Source: Pseudomonas oryzihabitans (lineage in GTDB: Bacteria; Pseudomonadota; Gammaproteobacteria; Pseudomonadales; Pseudomonadaceae). From it: a stretch of DNA of 64,000 nucleotides. This document shows positions 1 to 8,266 of the stretch, in pieces. A program made the position numbers and the translations under genes. Numbering within the stretch: position 1 is the first letter of the stretch; each line of letters starts with the position of its first letter. Location of the stretch: positions 119,207 to 183,206 of the forward strand of contig NZ_VDND01000011.1 of assembly GCF_007665395.1 (NCBI RefSeq), written 5' to 3'. Below the pieces are notes generated by a model. That model ran no database searches. It was not told the DNA's origin and worked only from the letters and a program-made list of their open reading frames with translations.

Positions 1-824
1 CGGGCCTGCAGGCCTTCCACGGTGGATTCGGTGGAGAAGCGGAAATTGAACAGCGCCTGCAGCTCGCCCGGCACCACGTTGCCAGCGCCGGTGCCGGAAT
101 TCAGGTTGGAGATCTGGAAGCTGGTGGGCGGGAAGAAGGCATTGCCCTCATCCCACTGCTCGGCGGCCAGATCGGCCAGGGCCTGGGCGGCTAGGTGAAT
201 GGGATTGCGCGCCAGGTGCGGATAGGCCACGTGGCCCTGCTTGCCGCGCACGGTCAGGCGACCGTTGAGCGAGCCGCGACGACCATTCTTGACCACGTCG
301 CCCAGCAGCCGGGTGCTGGAGGGTTCGCCGACGATGCACCAGTCCAGGCGTTCGCCGCGTTCACGCAGGCGCTCGACCACGGCGCGGGTGCCGTGCAGGG
401 CGGGGCCTTCCTCGTCGCTGGTGATGAGGAAGGCGATGGCACCGCGATGGTCCGGATGATCGGCGACGAAGCGCTCTACGGCGATGATCATGCTCGCCAG
501 GCTGCCCTTCATGTCGGCGGCGCCACGGCCGCGCAGCATGCCGTCGGCATCCACGTGGGCGTTGAAGGGCGCCTGCTGCCAGGCCTCCAGGGGGCCGGTG
601 GGCACCACGTCGGTGTGACCGGCGAAGCACAGCACCGGACCCTCGCCACCACGGCGCGCCCAGAAGTTGTCCACCTCTTCGATGCGCAGGGGTTCGAGGG
701 CGAAGCCCAGGCGCTCCAGGCGCTGCATCATCAGCGCCTGGCAGCCTTCGTCCAGCGGCGTGACCGAGGCTCGGCCGATCAGGTCGCAGGCGAGTTCCAG
801 GGTGGGGGTGAGGGCGGTGGTCAT
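1..824 (-). CDS. dapE: Succinyl-diaminopimelate desuccinylase, C-terminus cut by window edge
   Basis: Catalyses hydrolysis of N-succinyl-LL-diaminopimelate in the cytoplasm, a late step of the diaminopimelate/lysine pathway. About 274 residues are visible of roughly 380; the gene runs off the left edge. The start ATG is at 824 and the protein opens MTTALTPTLELACDLI. The M20 peptidase metal-site segments are present: CFAGHTDVVP with the following GRGAADMKG, and TSDEEGPA with the catalytic Glu pair. The dimerisation domain follows, with NGRRGSLNGRLTVRGKQGHVAYP. It diverges from tcdA across 84 bp. No frameshift was seen. The call is confident from family motifs. Confidence 0.95.
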   Translation of the reverse strand, partial: MTTALTPTLELACDLIGRASVTPLDEGCQALMMQRLERLGFALEPLRIEEVDNFWARRGGEGPVLCFAGHTDVVPTGPLEAWQQAPFNAHVDADGMLRGRGAADMKGSLASMIIAVERFVADHPDHRGAIAFLITSDEEGPALHGTRAVVERLRERGERLDWCIVGEPSSTRLLGDVVKNGRRGSLNGRLTVRGKQGHVAYPHLARNPIHLAAQALADLAAEQWDEGNAFFPPTSFQISNLNSGTGAGNVVPGELQALFNFRFSTESTVEGLQA

Positions 825-880
825 GGCGGGTCCCGGGAGGCGGCTAGGGTTCAGGGGGAGCGGTATGGTAAAGGAAAACC

Positions 881-886
881 TATACT
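881..886 (+). promoter_or_regulatory. Candidate -10 hexamer for tcdA
   Basis: TATACT lies 23 bp before the tcdA ATG, in the short dapE/tcdA divergent gap. No convincing -35 hexamer lies 17 bp upstream, so this is only a pattern match. Confidence 0.3.
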
Positions 887-908
887 GTGGCTTTTGCGGA
901 AAGCCTTC

Positions 909-1694
909 ATGACGTTCGATGAACAACGCTTCGGCGGGATCGCCCGGCTCTATGGGCAGGAGGCGGTCGAGCGCCTGGCCGCCAGCCACGTCGCCGTGGT
1001 CGGCATCGGCGGGGTGGGCTCCTGGGCCGCCGAGGCCCTGGCCCGCAGCGGTGTCGGCCGCATCAGCCTGTTCGATCTGGACGACGTCTGCGTCAGCAAC
1101 ACCAATCGCCAGGTACATGCCCTGGAAGGCCAGGTGGGCCGGCCCAAGGTGACGGTGATGGCCGAGCGCATCCAGGCCATCAACCCGGCCTGCGCGGTCA
1201 GGGCGGTGGCGGACTTCGTTACCCGCGAGACCATGGCCGACTACATCAGCGAAGACCTCGACCTGGTGCTGGACTGCATCGACAGCGTGGCCTCCAAGGC
1301 GGCGCTGATCGCCTGGTGCAAGAGACGCAAGATCGCCATCGTCACCACCGGTGGCGCCGGCGGCCAGATCGACCCCACCCAGATCCAGGTGGTGGATCTC
1401 AACCGCACTTATAACGATCCTCTGGCCTCGCGGGTGCGTTCGCTGCTGCGCCGCGACTACGGCTTCTCGCGCAATCCCAGTCGCCACTACAGCGTGCCCT
1501 GCGTCTTCTCCACCGAACAGCTGCGCTATCCCAAGCCGGATGGCAGCGTCTGCCAGCAGAAGAGCTTCGTCGGCGAAGGCGTCCGCCTGGACTGCGCCGG
1601 TGGCTTCGGCGCGGTGATGATGGTCACCGCCACCTTCGGCATGGTCGCCGCGGCGCGGGCGGTGGACAAGCTGATCCAGAAGCCGAAGGGCTAG
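909..1694 (+). CDS. tcdA: tRNA threonylcarbamoyladenosine dehydratase
   Basis: E1-like ATP-dependent enzyme that cyclises t6A37 of ANN-decoding tRNAs to ct6A (also called CsdL/YgdL). The ATG at 909 gives 261 aa, the usual family length. The open frame extends upstream to 195, but that part only mirrors dapE on the other strand. The ThiF/MoeB-type nucleotide loop GIGGVGSW is at residues 32-39, followed by the acidic FDLDDV segment and the asparagine/arginine motif NTNRQ. The gene stands alone between dapE and a repeat-filled gap. The cysteines seen (CSD-type pairing) fit the family. Confidence 0.93.
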   Translation: MTFDEQRFGGIARLYGQEAVERLAASHVAVVGIGGVGSWAAEALARSGVGRISLFDLDDVCVSNTNRQVHALEGQVGRPKVTVMAERIQAINPACAVRAVADFVTRETMADYISEDLDLVLDCIDSVASKAALIAWCKRRKIAIVTTGGAGGQIDPTQIQVVDLNRTYNDPLASRVRSLLRRDYGFSRNPSRHYSVPCVFSTEQLRYPKPDGSVCQQKSFVGEGVRLDCAGGFGAVMMVTATFGMVAAARAVDKLIQKPKG

Positions 1695-1705
1695 CACCAA
1701 CCACC

Positions 1706-1798
1706 GTAGCTTGGGTTGAGCGCAGCGAAGCCCAACGGTGCCCCGATCGAGCCTTCCATGTTGGGCTTCGACGATGAAGCCGTCTCAACCCAACCTAC
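1706..1798. repeat. REPIN-like double hairpin, subfamily 1
   Basis: A 93-bp element starts with GTAG and ends with CTAC, so each end carries the GTAG head typical of REP sequences. The outer arms cgtagcttgggttgag (1705-1720) and ctcaacccaacctacg (1784-1799) pair with one mismatch. The inner arms cgaagcccaac (1726-1736) and gttgggcttcg (1760-1770) pair perfectly. It begins 11 bp after the tcdA stop. REPINs of this kind are mobilised by RAYT transposases; none is in this window. Confidence 0.75.
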
Positions 1799-1810
1799 GT
1801 CCTGACGTGC

Positions 1811-1912
1811 GTAGGGTGGACAACGGCGCAGCCTTGTCCACGCGGGAGGGCCCGGGAGGCCATAGGGTACCGGGGTGCCAGTGGAAAACGCTGGTGCGGT
1901 TTTCCACGCTAC
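1811..1912. repeat. REPIN-like double hairpin, subfamily 2, copy 1
   Basis: It starts gtagggtggacaacgg and ends ttttccacgctac. One half folds as gtggacaa/ttgtccac and the other as gtggaaaac/gttttccac. The spacer between the two halves is 17 bp longer than in the two later copies, making 102 bp against 85 bp. Confidence 0.8.
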
Positions 1913-1975
1913 GAGATTTCGAGCGCGACGGCCCTCACCCCAGCCCTATCCCGGAGGGAGAGGGGGTAGCAGTCC

Positions 1976-2031
1976 CTACCTATCTTGAGGCGTTTGCCGA
2001 TCTGAGCGGTCGTTGGCGATGGCGGGAAATG
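1976..2031 (-). pseudogene. Degenerate copy A of the mltF 3' end
   Basis: Read on the minus strand this encodes AFPAIANDRSDRQTPQDR followed by TAG. The true MltF tail is HVPAIADDRPARETPQDM followed by TAA. The frame is kept up to the stop codon. It lies between REPIN copies 1 and 2 and has no start or upstream coding part, so it is a duplicated gene fragment and not a gene. Confidence 0.75.
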
Positions 2032-2037
2032 CAAGGC

Positions 2038-2122
2038 GTAGGGTGGACAACGGCGTAGCCTTGTCCACGCGGGAGGGTGTCGGAGTGCCAGTGGAAAACG
2101 CTGGTGCGGTTTTCCACGCTAC
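2038..2122. repeat. REPIN-like double hairpin, subfamily 2, copy 2
   Basis: This 85-bp copy is nearly identical to the one at 2247-2331. Both have GTAG heads facing inward from each end, one hairpin gtggacaa/ttgtccac and one gtggaaaac/gttttccac. It starts a few bases after the mltF-tail copy A. Confidence 0.8.
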
Positions 2123-2187
2123 GGGGTTTCGAGCGCGGCGTCCCTCACCCCAGCCCACTCCCGGAGGGAGAGGGGGTAGCGCAGCCC

Positions 2188-2244
2188 CTACATATCACGC
2201 GGCGGTTCTCGCGCTGTGCGGTCGTTGGTGATGGCCGGGAGATG
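2188..2244 (-). pseudogene. Degenerate copy B of the mltF 3' end
   Basis: On the minus strand this encodes HLPAITNDRTAREPPRDM followed by TAG. The true MltF tail is HVPAIADDRPARETPQDM followed by TAA, so 12 of 18 residues match and the stop position is kept. The homology breaks off where the next REPIN begins, two bases later. Confidence 0.78.
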
Positions 2245-2246
2245 TC

Positions 2247-2331
2247 GTAGGGTGGACAACGGTGCAGCCTTGTCCACGCGGGAGGGTGTCGGAGTGCCAG
2301 TGGAAAACGCTGGTGCGGTTTTCCACGCTAC
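2247..2331. repeat. REPIN-like double hairpin, subfamily 2, copy 3
   Basis: This 85-bp element is almost identical to the copy at 2038-2122. It is the copy nearest to mltF, separated from the mltF stop by about 90 bp of the shared downstream segment. Confidence 0.8.
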
Positions 2332-2421
2332 GGGGTTTCGAGCGCGGCGACCCTCACCCCAGCGCTCCCTAAAGGAAAGGGGCGGTACTAGCGCATCGGA
2401 CGAACGATGGCACGCCTCACT

Positions 2422-3906
2422 TTACATATCCTGCGGCGTTTCCCGGGCGGGGCGGTCGTCGGCGATGGCGGGGACGTGGAGGCCGGTCTTGGCCAGTTGC
2501 TGGCCTTCCATCTGCGGTTGGGTGGTCCAGGTGAGGATGTCGTAGTAACGGCGCACGTTCTGCACGAATTCCACCGTCTCGCCGCCGCGGGCGTAGCCGT
2601 AGCGGGTCTTGCTGTACCACTGTTTCTGCGCCAGGCGCGGCAGCATCTTCTTCACGTCCAGCCAGCGATCCGGGTCCAGGCCCTGGGATTCGGCCAGGCG
2701 GCGGGCGTCGAGCAGGTGGGCGATGCCGATGTTGTAGGTGGCCAGGGCGAACCAGGTGCGGTCCGGCTCCTTGATGCTGTCCGGCAATTCGTCGCGGATC
2801 TGGTCGAAATACTTGGCGCCGCCGGTGATGCTCTGCTCGGGGTCCAGCCGGTTGGCGACGCCCATGGCCTGGGCGGTGTTGTTGGTCAGCATCATCAGGC
2901 CGCGCACCCCGGTCTTGGAGGTGGCGTCCGCCGTCCACAGCGATTCCTGGTAGCCCATGGCGGCGAGCAGGCGCCAGTCCAGCTGGTGCTTCTGCGCCAC
3001 CTTGCGAAAATGCTTCTCGTACTTGGGCAGGCGTTCCTGCAGGTGCTGGGCGAAGGTATAGGCACCGACGTAGCCGAGCACGTCGACATGCCCGTAGTAG
3101 CGTTCCTTGAGCTGCTGCAGGGTGCCGTCGCGGCGGACCTTGTCCAGGTAGGCGTTGACCGCGTCGAGCAGGCTGTTGTCCGCGCCGGGCTGCAGCGCCC
3201 AGGCCTGGCCCTGGTTGTCACCCAGGTCGAAGGCCACCCGCACGTTGGGAAAATAGACCTGGTTCATGGCCAGTTCGTTGGAGTCCACCAGGGTCAGGTC
3301 GATCTGGCCCTCGTCGACCATGCGCAGCAGGTCACTGACCTCCACCTGGTCGGACTCGTCGAAGGCGAGGCCCGGCACCTGGGCCTGCAGCGCCTTGAGC
3401 TGCTGGGCCTGGCTGCTGCCCTTGAGCACCAGGATGCGCTTGCCGACCATGTCCTTGGGCGTACCGGGGCGGACGGTGCCGTTGCGGTAGATGACCTGGG
3501 GCACCACGTCCAGATAGCTGCGGGAGAACTTCAGGTCCTGGCGATTGGCCGAGGGCGTGAGGCCGGCCGCGGCGATCACCGGGCCGTCGGGGGCGGTCAG
3601 GCGATTGAAGAGGTCATCGAGGTTGTCGGCGGTGCTGATTTCCAGGCGCACCTTGAGGGATTCGGCGAAGCCCTTGACCAGTTCGTATTCGAAGCCGGTC
3701 TCGCCGTTGCGGTCCTGGAAGTAGGTCGCCGGGCTGTTGCGCGTCACCACGCGCAGCACGCCAGCCTGCTGCACCTTTTCCAGGGCGGTCGGCGGGGGCG
3801 GCGCAGGCACGTCGGCCTCCCCGCAGCTCATGAGCAAGGCGAGGAAGGGCAGGGTAAGCCAGGCGAATCGCTTGAAGGCTTTATTCAAATGGGCTAGCTC
3901 GGCCAT
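2422..3906 (-). CDS. mltF: Membrane-bound lytic murein transglycosylase F
   Basis: Cleaves the MurNAc-GlcNAc bond of peptidoglycan with 1,6-anhydro product formation, acting at the outer membrane. The 494-aa protein starts at 3906. It has a hydrophobic signal segment ending in a lipobox-like LLMSC with Cys28. An ABC-transporter solute-binding-like domain follows (about residues 45-270, with VVTRNSPATYFQDRNGETGF), then a GH23 SLT domain. The catalytic Glu is E321 in GYQESLW. Other SLT motifs are GVRGLMMLTNNTA and ATYNIGIAHL. It diverges from purL. Its last codons recur twice in the repeat array downstream. Confidence 0.95.
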   Translation of the reverse strand: MAELAHLNKAFKRFAWLTLPFLALLMSCGEADVPAPPPPTALEKVQQAGVLRVVTRNSPATYFQDRNGETGFEYELVKGFAESLKVRLEISTADNLDDLFNRLTAPDGPVIAAAGLTPSANRQDLKFSRSYLDVVPQVIYRNGTVRPGTPKDMVGKRILVLKGSSQAQQLKALQAQVPGLAFDESDQVEVSDLLRMVDEGQIDLTLVDSNELAMNQVYFPNVRVAFDLGDNQGQAWALQPGADNSLLDAVNAYLDKVRRDGTLQQLKERYYGHVDVLGYVGAYTFAQHLQERLPKYEKHFRKVAQKHQLDWRLLAAMGYQESLWTADATSKTGVRGLMMLTNNTAQAMGVANRLDPEQSITGGAKYFDQIRDELPDSIKEPDRTWFALATYNIGIAHLLDARRLAESQGLDPDRWLDVKKMLPRLAQKQWYSKTRYGYARGGETVEFVQNVRRYYDILTWTTQPQMEGQQLAKTGLHVPAIADDRPARETPQDM

Positions 3907-4222
3907 ACGGCATCAAAACGGCACTGGCGCCTTGCTGACGCGCCTCATCGGTCGGCCCCTCCGGGCACTCGTTATCGTCGGGACGCTCCGCGCCACCGGT
4001 CCGGCCAAGGGCTCTATCCTGAGCCCAATGGGGAGCCGCGTCCATGGGGCGCGGCAGGCCGTCTCGGCGCGCAGTATACGCGAGAAGTGGCAGAGCGCCC
4101 ATTTTATACATACAAGGGTGGTGGTAAGGCTGTATGAACCCTCGTCGCCAGAAGGTGTCCCGAGCGCGCCTTTAGGCTAGAATGCACGGCCCCAAAGTGA
4201 CTTGGCCCCGAGGCTGTCCCCG
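3907..4222. other. 316-bp divergent intergenic region, mltF / purL
   Basis: No supported gene. A possible purL promoter is the extended -10 taggctagaat (hexamer TAGAAT at 4178-4183), about 40 bp before the purL ATG; the matching -35 (gtgtcc, 4155-4160) is weak. An open frame at 3881-4111 on the minus strand overlaps the mltF signal peptide out of frame and looks accidental. Confidence 0.4.
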
Positions 4223-7200
4223 ATGCTGATCCTGCGCGGCGCTCCCGCTCTTTCTTCGTTCCGTCACGGCAAACTTCTCGACCAGCTGACTCGTCTGGTT
4301 CCCGGTGTCGCCGGGCTCTATGCCGAGTTCGTTCATTTCGCCGAAGTTGCCGGCACCCTGAGCGCGGAGGAAGAGGGCATCCTCGGCCGACTGCTGCAAT
4401 ACGGCCCCAGCGTCCCCCAGCAGCAGCCCAGCGGCGCGCTGTTCCTCATCGTGCCTCGTCTGGGCACCATCTCGCCCTGGTCGAGCAAGGCCACCGACAT
4501 CGCCCACAACTGTGGCCTGGCGCAGATCGAGCGCCTGGAGCGCGGCGTCGCCTACTACGTCGCCGGCGAGCTGGATGCCGCCGCCCACGAGCAACTGGCC
4601 GCGGCCCTGCATGACCGCATGACCCAGCGCGTGCTGCCGACCCTGGACGCCGCCGCCGACATCTTCAGCCATGCCACGCCCAAGCCGCTCACCGCGGTGG
4701 ACGTGCTCGGTGGCGGTCATGCGGCCCTGGAACAGGCCAACCTGGCACTGGGCCTGGCCCTGGCCGAGGACGAGATCGACTACCTGGTCAAGAGCTTCAC
4801 CGCCCTGGGGCGCAACCCCCATGACGTCGAGCTGATGATGTTCGCCCAGGCCAACTCCGAGCACTGCCGGCACAAGATCTTCAATGCCAGCTGGGACATC
4901 GACGGCGAAAGCCAGGAGAAGTCGCTGTTCGGCATGATCAAGAACACTTACGAGATGAACCGCACCGGCGTGCTGTCCGCCTACAAGGACAACGCCGCGG
5001 TCATGGAGGGCTTCACCGCCGGGCGCTTCTACCCCGACGCCGAGTCCCGCGAGTACGGGGCGCACAGCCAGCCCGTGCACATCCTGATGAAGGTGGAGAC
5101 CCACAACCACCCGACCGCCATCGCCCCCTTCCCCGGCGCCTCCACCGGCTCCGGCGGCGAGATCCGCGACGAAGGCGCGACCGGTCGCGGTTCCAAGCCC
5201 AAGGCCGGCCTGACCGGCTTCACCGTCTCCAACCTGAACATCCCCGGTTTCGAGCAGCCCTGGGAGCAGCCCTACGGCAAGCCCGAGCGCATCGTCACCC
5301 CGCTGGACATCATGATCGAAGGCCCGCTAGGCGGCGCCGCCTTCAACAACGAATTCGGCCGTCCGGCCCTGGCCGGCTACTTCCGTACCTTCGAGCAGCA
5401 GGTCGAGACCCCCCGCGGTCCCGAGGTGCGCGGCTACCACAAGCCGATCATGCTCGCCGGCGGCTTGGGCAACATCCGCGCCGACCACGTGCAGAAGGGC
5501 GACATCTCGGTGGGCGGCAAGCTCATCGTGCTGGGCGGTCCGGCCATGCTGATCGGCCTGGGCGGTGGCGCGGCCTCGTCCATGTCCACCGGCGCCAGCT
5601 CCGCCGACCTGGATTTCGCCTCGGTGCAGCGCGAGAACCCGGAGATGGAGCGCCGCTGCCAGGAGGTCATCGACCGCTGCTGGCAGCTGGGCGAAGACAA
5701 CCCCATCACCTTCATCCACGACGTCGGTGCGGGCGGCCTGTCCAACGCCTTCCCCGAGCTGGTCAACGACGCCGGTCGTGGCGGCCGTTTCGAATTGCGC
5801 AACGTGCCCAACGACGAGCCGGGCATGAGCCCGCTGGAGATCTGGTGCAACGAGTCCCAGGAGCGCTACGTGCTCTCCGTGGACGCCGAGAACTTCGAGA
5901 CCTTCAAGGCCATCTGCGAGCGCGAGCGCTGCCCCTTCGCCGTGGTCGGCGAAGCCACCGAGGAGCGCCAGCTGACCGTGGCCGACAGCCACTTCGGCAA
6001 CAACGCCGTGGACATGCCGCTGGAGGTGCTGCTGGGCAAGCCGCCGCGCATGCACCGCAGCGTGACCCGTGAAGCCGAGCTGGGCGACGCCTTCGACGGC
6101 GCCGGCCTGGACCTGACCGAGTCGGTGGAGCGCGTCCTGCGCCATCCGGCCGTGGCCAGCAAGAGCTTCCTGATCACCATCGGCGACCGCACCATTACCG
6201 GCCTGGTGGCCCGTGACCAGATGGTCGGCCCCTGGCAGGTGCCGGTGGCCGATTGCGCCGTCACCGCCACCAGCTTCGACGTCTTCACCGGCGAAGCCAT
6301 GGCCATGGGCGAGCGCACCCCGCTGGCCCTGCTCGACGCCCCCGCTTCCGGCCGCATGGCCATCGGCGAGACCGTCACCAACCTGGCCGCCGCGCGCATC
6401 GAGAAGCTCGGCGACATCAAGCTCTCCGCCAACTGGATGGCCGCCGCCGGCCACCCGGGCGAAGACGCGCGCCTCTATGAAACCGTCAAGGCGGTGGGCA
6501 TGGAGCTGTGTCCGCAGCTGGGCATCACCATCCCGGTGGGCAAGGACTCCATGTCCATGAAGACCCGCTGGCAGGACGGCGGCGAAGACAAGAGCGTCAC
6601 CGCGCCGCTGTCGCTGGTGATCACCGGCTTCGCCCCGGTGCAGGACATCCGCCGCACCCTGACCCCCCAGCTGCGCCTGGACAAGGGCCAGACCGACCTG
6701 ATCCTCATCGACCTGGGCCGTGGCCAGAATCGCCTGGGCGGCTCCATCCTCGCCCAGACCCACGGCAAGCTCGGCCAGCAGGCGCCCGACGTCGACCAGG
6801 CCGAAGACCTCAAGGCCTTCTTCGCCGTGATCCAGGGCCTCAACCAGGACGGCCTGCTGCTGGCCTACCACGACCGTTCCGACGGCGGCCTCATCACCAC
6901 CCTGGTGGAAATGGCCTTCGCCGGTCATTGCGGCCTGGCCCTGCGCCTGGACGCCCTGGCCGCCGACCGCGACGAGCTGACCCGTGCCCTGTTCGCCGAA
7001 GAACTGGGCGCCGTCATCCAGGTGCCCCAGGACTTCACCCACGAGGTGCTGGCCCAGTTCAGCGCCGCCGGCCTGGAAGATTGCGTGGCGGTGATCGGCA
7101 ACCCGGTCAACGGCTACGAGATCAATATCCACTTCAACGACGAGCACCTCTATCGCGCCGAGCGGCGGATGCTGCAGCGTCTCTGGAGCGAGACCAGCTT

Positions 7201-8122
7201 CCAGATCCAGCGCCTGCGTGACAACGCCGACTGCGCCCAGCAGGAATTCGACGCCCTGCTGGAAGAGGATCACCCGGGCCTGTCGGCCAAGCTGTCCTAC
7301 GACCCCAACGACAACATCAGCGGCCCCTACATCAAGAAGGGCGTGCGGCCGCAGGTCGCCATCCTGCGCGAGCAGGGCGTCAACGGCCAGGTGGAGATGG
7401 GCGCGGCCTTCGATCGCGCCGGTTTCTCGGCCATCGACGTGCACATGAGCGATATCCTCTCCGGGCGCATCGACCTGGCGGACTTCAAGGGCGTGGTCGC
7501 CTGTGGCGGCTTCTCCTATGGCGACGTCCTCGGCGCCGGCGGTGGCTGGGCCAAGTCCATCCTGTTCAACGCCCGTGCCCGTGACGGCTTCCAGCAGTTC
7601 TTCGAGCGCACCGACACCTTCACCCTGGGCGTGTGCAACGGCTGCCAGATGGTCGCCAACCTGCGCGAGCTGGTGCCCGGCAGCGACTTCTGGCCGCGCT
7701 TCGTGCGCAACCGCTCCGAGCAGTTCGAGGCGCGGGTGGCCATGGTCCAGGTGCAGGATTCGCCCTCGCTGTTCCTCGCCGGCATGGCCGGGTCGCGGCT
7801 GCCCATCGCCATCGCCCACGGCGAAGGCTTCGCCGAGTACCCGAACCAGGAGGCGCTGGTCGCGGCCGACGTCTCCGGCACCGTGGCGCTGCGCTACGTC
7901 GATGGTCACAGCAAGGTCACCGAGACCTATCCGGCCAACCCCAACGGCTCGCCGCTGGGCATCACCGGGCTGTCCAGCCAGGACGGTCGTGTGCTCTTGA
8001 TGATGCCGCACCCCGAGCGCTGCTTCCGCGCGGTCCAGAACTCCTGGATCCCGGCCGACTGGCAAGGCGAGGACGGCGGCTGGATGCGCCTGTTCCGCAA
8101 TGCGCGGGTCTGGGTGGACTAA
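4223..8122 (+). CDS. purL: Phosphoribosylformylglycinamidine synthase
   Basis: Large single-chain FGAM synthase of de novo purine synthesis: FGAR + Gln + ATP to FGAM. The ATG at 4223 gives 1299 aa, as in other gammaproteobacteria; an in-frame TTG lies 7 codons upstream. Domains in order are the N-terminal PurS-like part (MLILRGAPALSSF), the linker, two AIRS-type ATPase halves (ANSEHCRHKIF, METHNHPTAIAPFPGASTG, then AVGKDSMSM-like PVGKDSMSMKT), and a C-terminal class I glutaminase. The glutaminase triad is C1138 (LGVCNGCQM), H1263 and E1265 (PHPERCF). The gene is a single transcription unit. Confidence 0.98.
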   Translation: MLILRGAPALSSFRHGKLLDQLTRLVPGVAGLYAEFVHFAEVAGTLSAEEEGILGRLLQYGPSVPQQQPSGALFLIVPRLGTISPWSSKATDIAHNCGLAQIERLERGVAYYVAGELDAAAHEQLAAALHDRMTQRVLPTLDAAADIFSHATPKPLTAVDVLGGGHAALEQANLALGLALAEDEIDYLVKSFTALGRNPHDVELMMFAQANSEHCRHKIFNASWDIDGESQEKSLFGMIKNTYEMNRTGVLSAYKDNAAVMEGFTAGRFYPDAESREYGAHSQPVHILMKVETHNHPTAIAPFPGASTGSGGEIRDEGATGRGSKPKAGLTGFTVSNLNIPGFEQPWEQPYGKPERIVTPLDIMIEGPLGGAAFNNEFGRPALAGYFRTFEQQVETPRGPEVRGYHKPIMLAGGLGNIRADHVQKGDISVGGKLIVLGGPAMLIGLGGGAASSMSTGASSADLDFASVQRENPEMERRCQEVIDRCWQLGEDNPITFIHDVGAGGLSNAFPELVNDAGRGGRFELRNVPNDEPGMSPLEIWCNESQERYVLSVDAENFETFKAICERERCPFAVVGEATEERQLTVADSHFGNNAVDMPLEVLLGKPPRMHRSVTREAELGDAFDGAGLDLTESVERVLRHPAVASKSFLITIGDRTITGLVARDQMVGPWQVPVADCAVTATSFDVFTGEAMAMGERTPLALLDAPASGRMAIGETVTNLAAARIEKLGDIKLSANWMAAAGHPGEDARLYETVKAVGMELCPQLGITIPVGKDSMSMKTRWQDGGEDKSVTAPLSLVITGFAPVQDIRRTLTPQLRLDKGQTDLILIDLGRGQNRLGGSILAQTHGKLGQQAPDVDQAEDLKAFFAVIQGLNQDGLLLAYHDRSDGGLITTLVEMAFAGHCGLALRLDALAADRDELTRALFAEELGAVIQVPQDFTHEVLAQFSAAGLEDCVAVIGNPVNGYEINIHFNDEHLYRAERRMLQRLWSETSFQIQRLRDNADCAQQEFDALLEEDHPGLSAKLSYDPNDNISGPYIKKGVRPQVAILREQGVNGQVEMGAAFDRAGFSAIDVHMSDILSGRIDLADFKGVVACGGFSYGDVLGAGGGWAKSILFNARARDGFQQFFERTDTFTLGVCNGCQMVANLRELVPGSDFWPRFVRNRSEQFEARVAMVQVQDSPSLFLAGMAGSRLPIAIAHGEGFAEYPNQEALVAADVSGTVALRYVDGHSKVTETYPANPNGSPLGITGLSSQDGRVLLMMPHPERCFRAVQNSWIPADWQGEDGGWMRLFRNARVWVD

Positions 8123-8136
8123 GGGTTTCGGTGCCT

Positions 8137-8169
8137 GCCAACTCTCTTCTCCTGCGGGGGAGAGTTGGC
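8137..8169 (+). terminator. Perfect inverted repeat after purL
   Basis: The arms gccaactctc (8137-8146) and gagagttggc (8160-8169) pair perfectly, 15 bp after the purL stop. There is no T tract, so it is either a weak or factor-assisted terminator or an mRNA 3'-end stabiliser. Confidence 0.5.
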
Positions 8170-8207
8170 TAGCGGCGGGCCATCCGGCATCCGCCGCAGC
8201 GCTCTTA

Positions 8208-8243
8208 GCCCCCTCTCCCTTAGGGAGAGGGCTGGGGTGAGGG
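8208..8243. repeat. Short intergenic hairpin repeat ahead of the NIF3-like gene
   Basis: The arms ccctctccct (8211-8220) and agggagaggg (8222-8231) pair, followed by ctggggtgaggg. The same block in the opposite orientation (ccctcaccccagcc with ggagggagaggg) is part of the array units near 1934-1969 and 2143-2178. It is therefore a dispersed repeat present at two separate sites in this window. Confidence 0.6.
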
Positions 8244-8266
8244 CCGCCCAACCAGAGAACCCCACC

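Larger units (their letters stand above)
1811..2478. repeat. Tandem composite repeat array between tcdA and mltF
   Basis: Three units begin at 1811, 2038 and 2247, with periods of 227 and 209 bp. Each unit holds a REPIN, then a segment beginning ccctcaccccagc and, in the first two, ending ggagggagagggggtagc, then a copy of the mltF 3' end. In the last unit the mltF end is the real gene terminus (2424-2478). The 727-bp gap 1695-2421 holds no other gene that I can support. Confidence 0.75.

Noticed and set aside
1811..2331. Possible CRISPR array
   Set aside because: Units are 209-227 bp, long and internally palindromic, with related and not unique sequence between them. No cas gene is nearby.
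3881..4111. 76-aa minus-strand frame upstream of mltF
   Set aside because: Overlaps the mltF start in another frame, lacks a ribosome site and has no recognisable feature.
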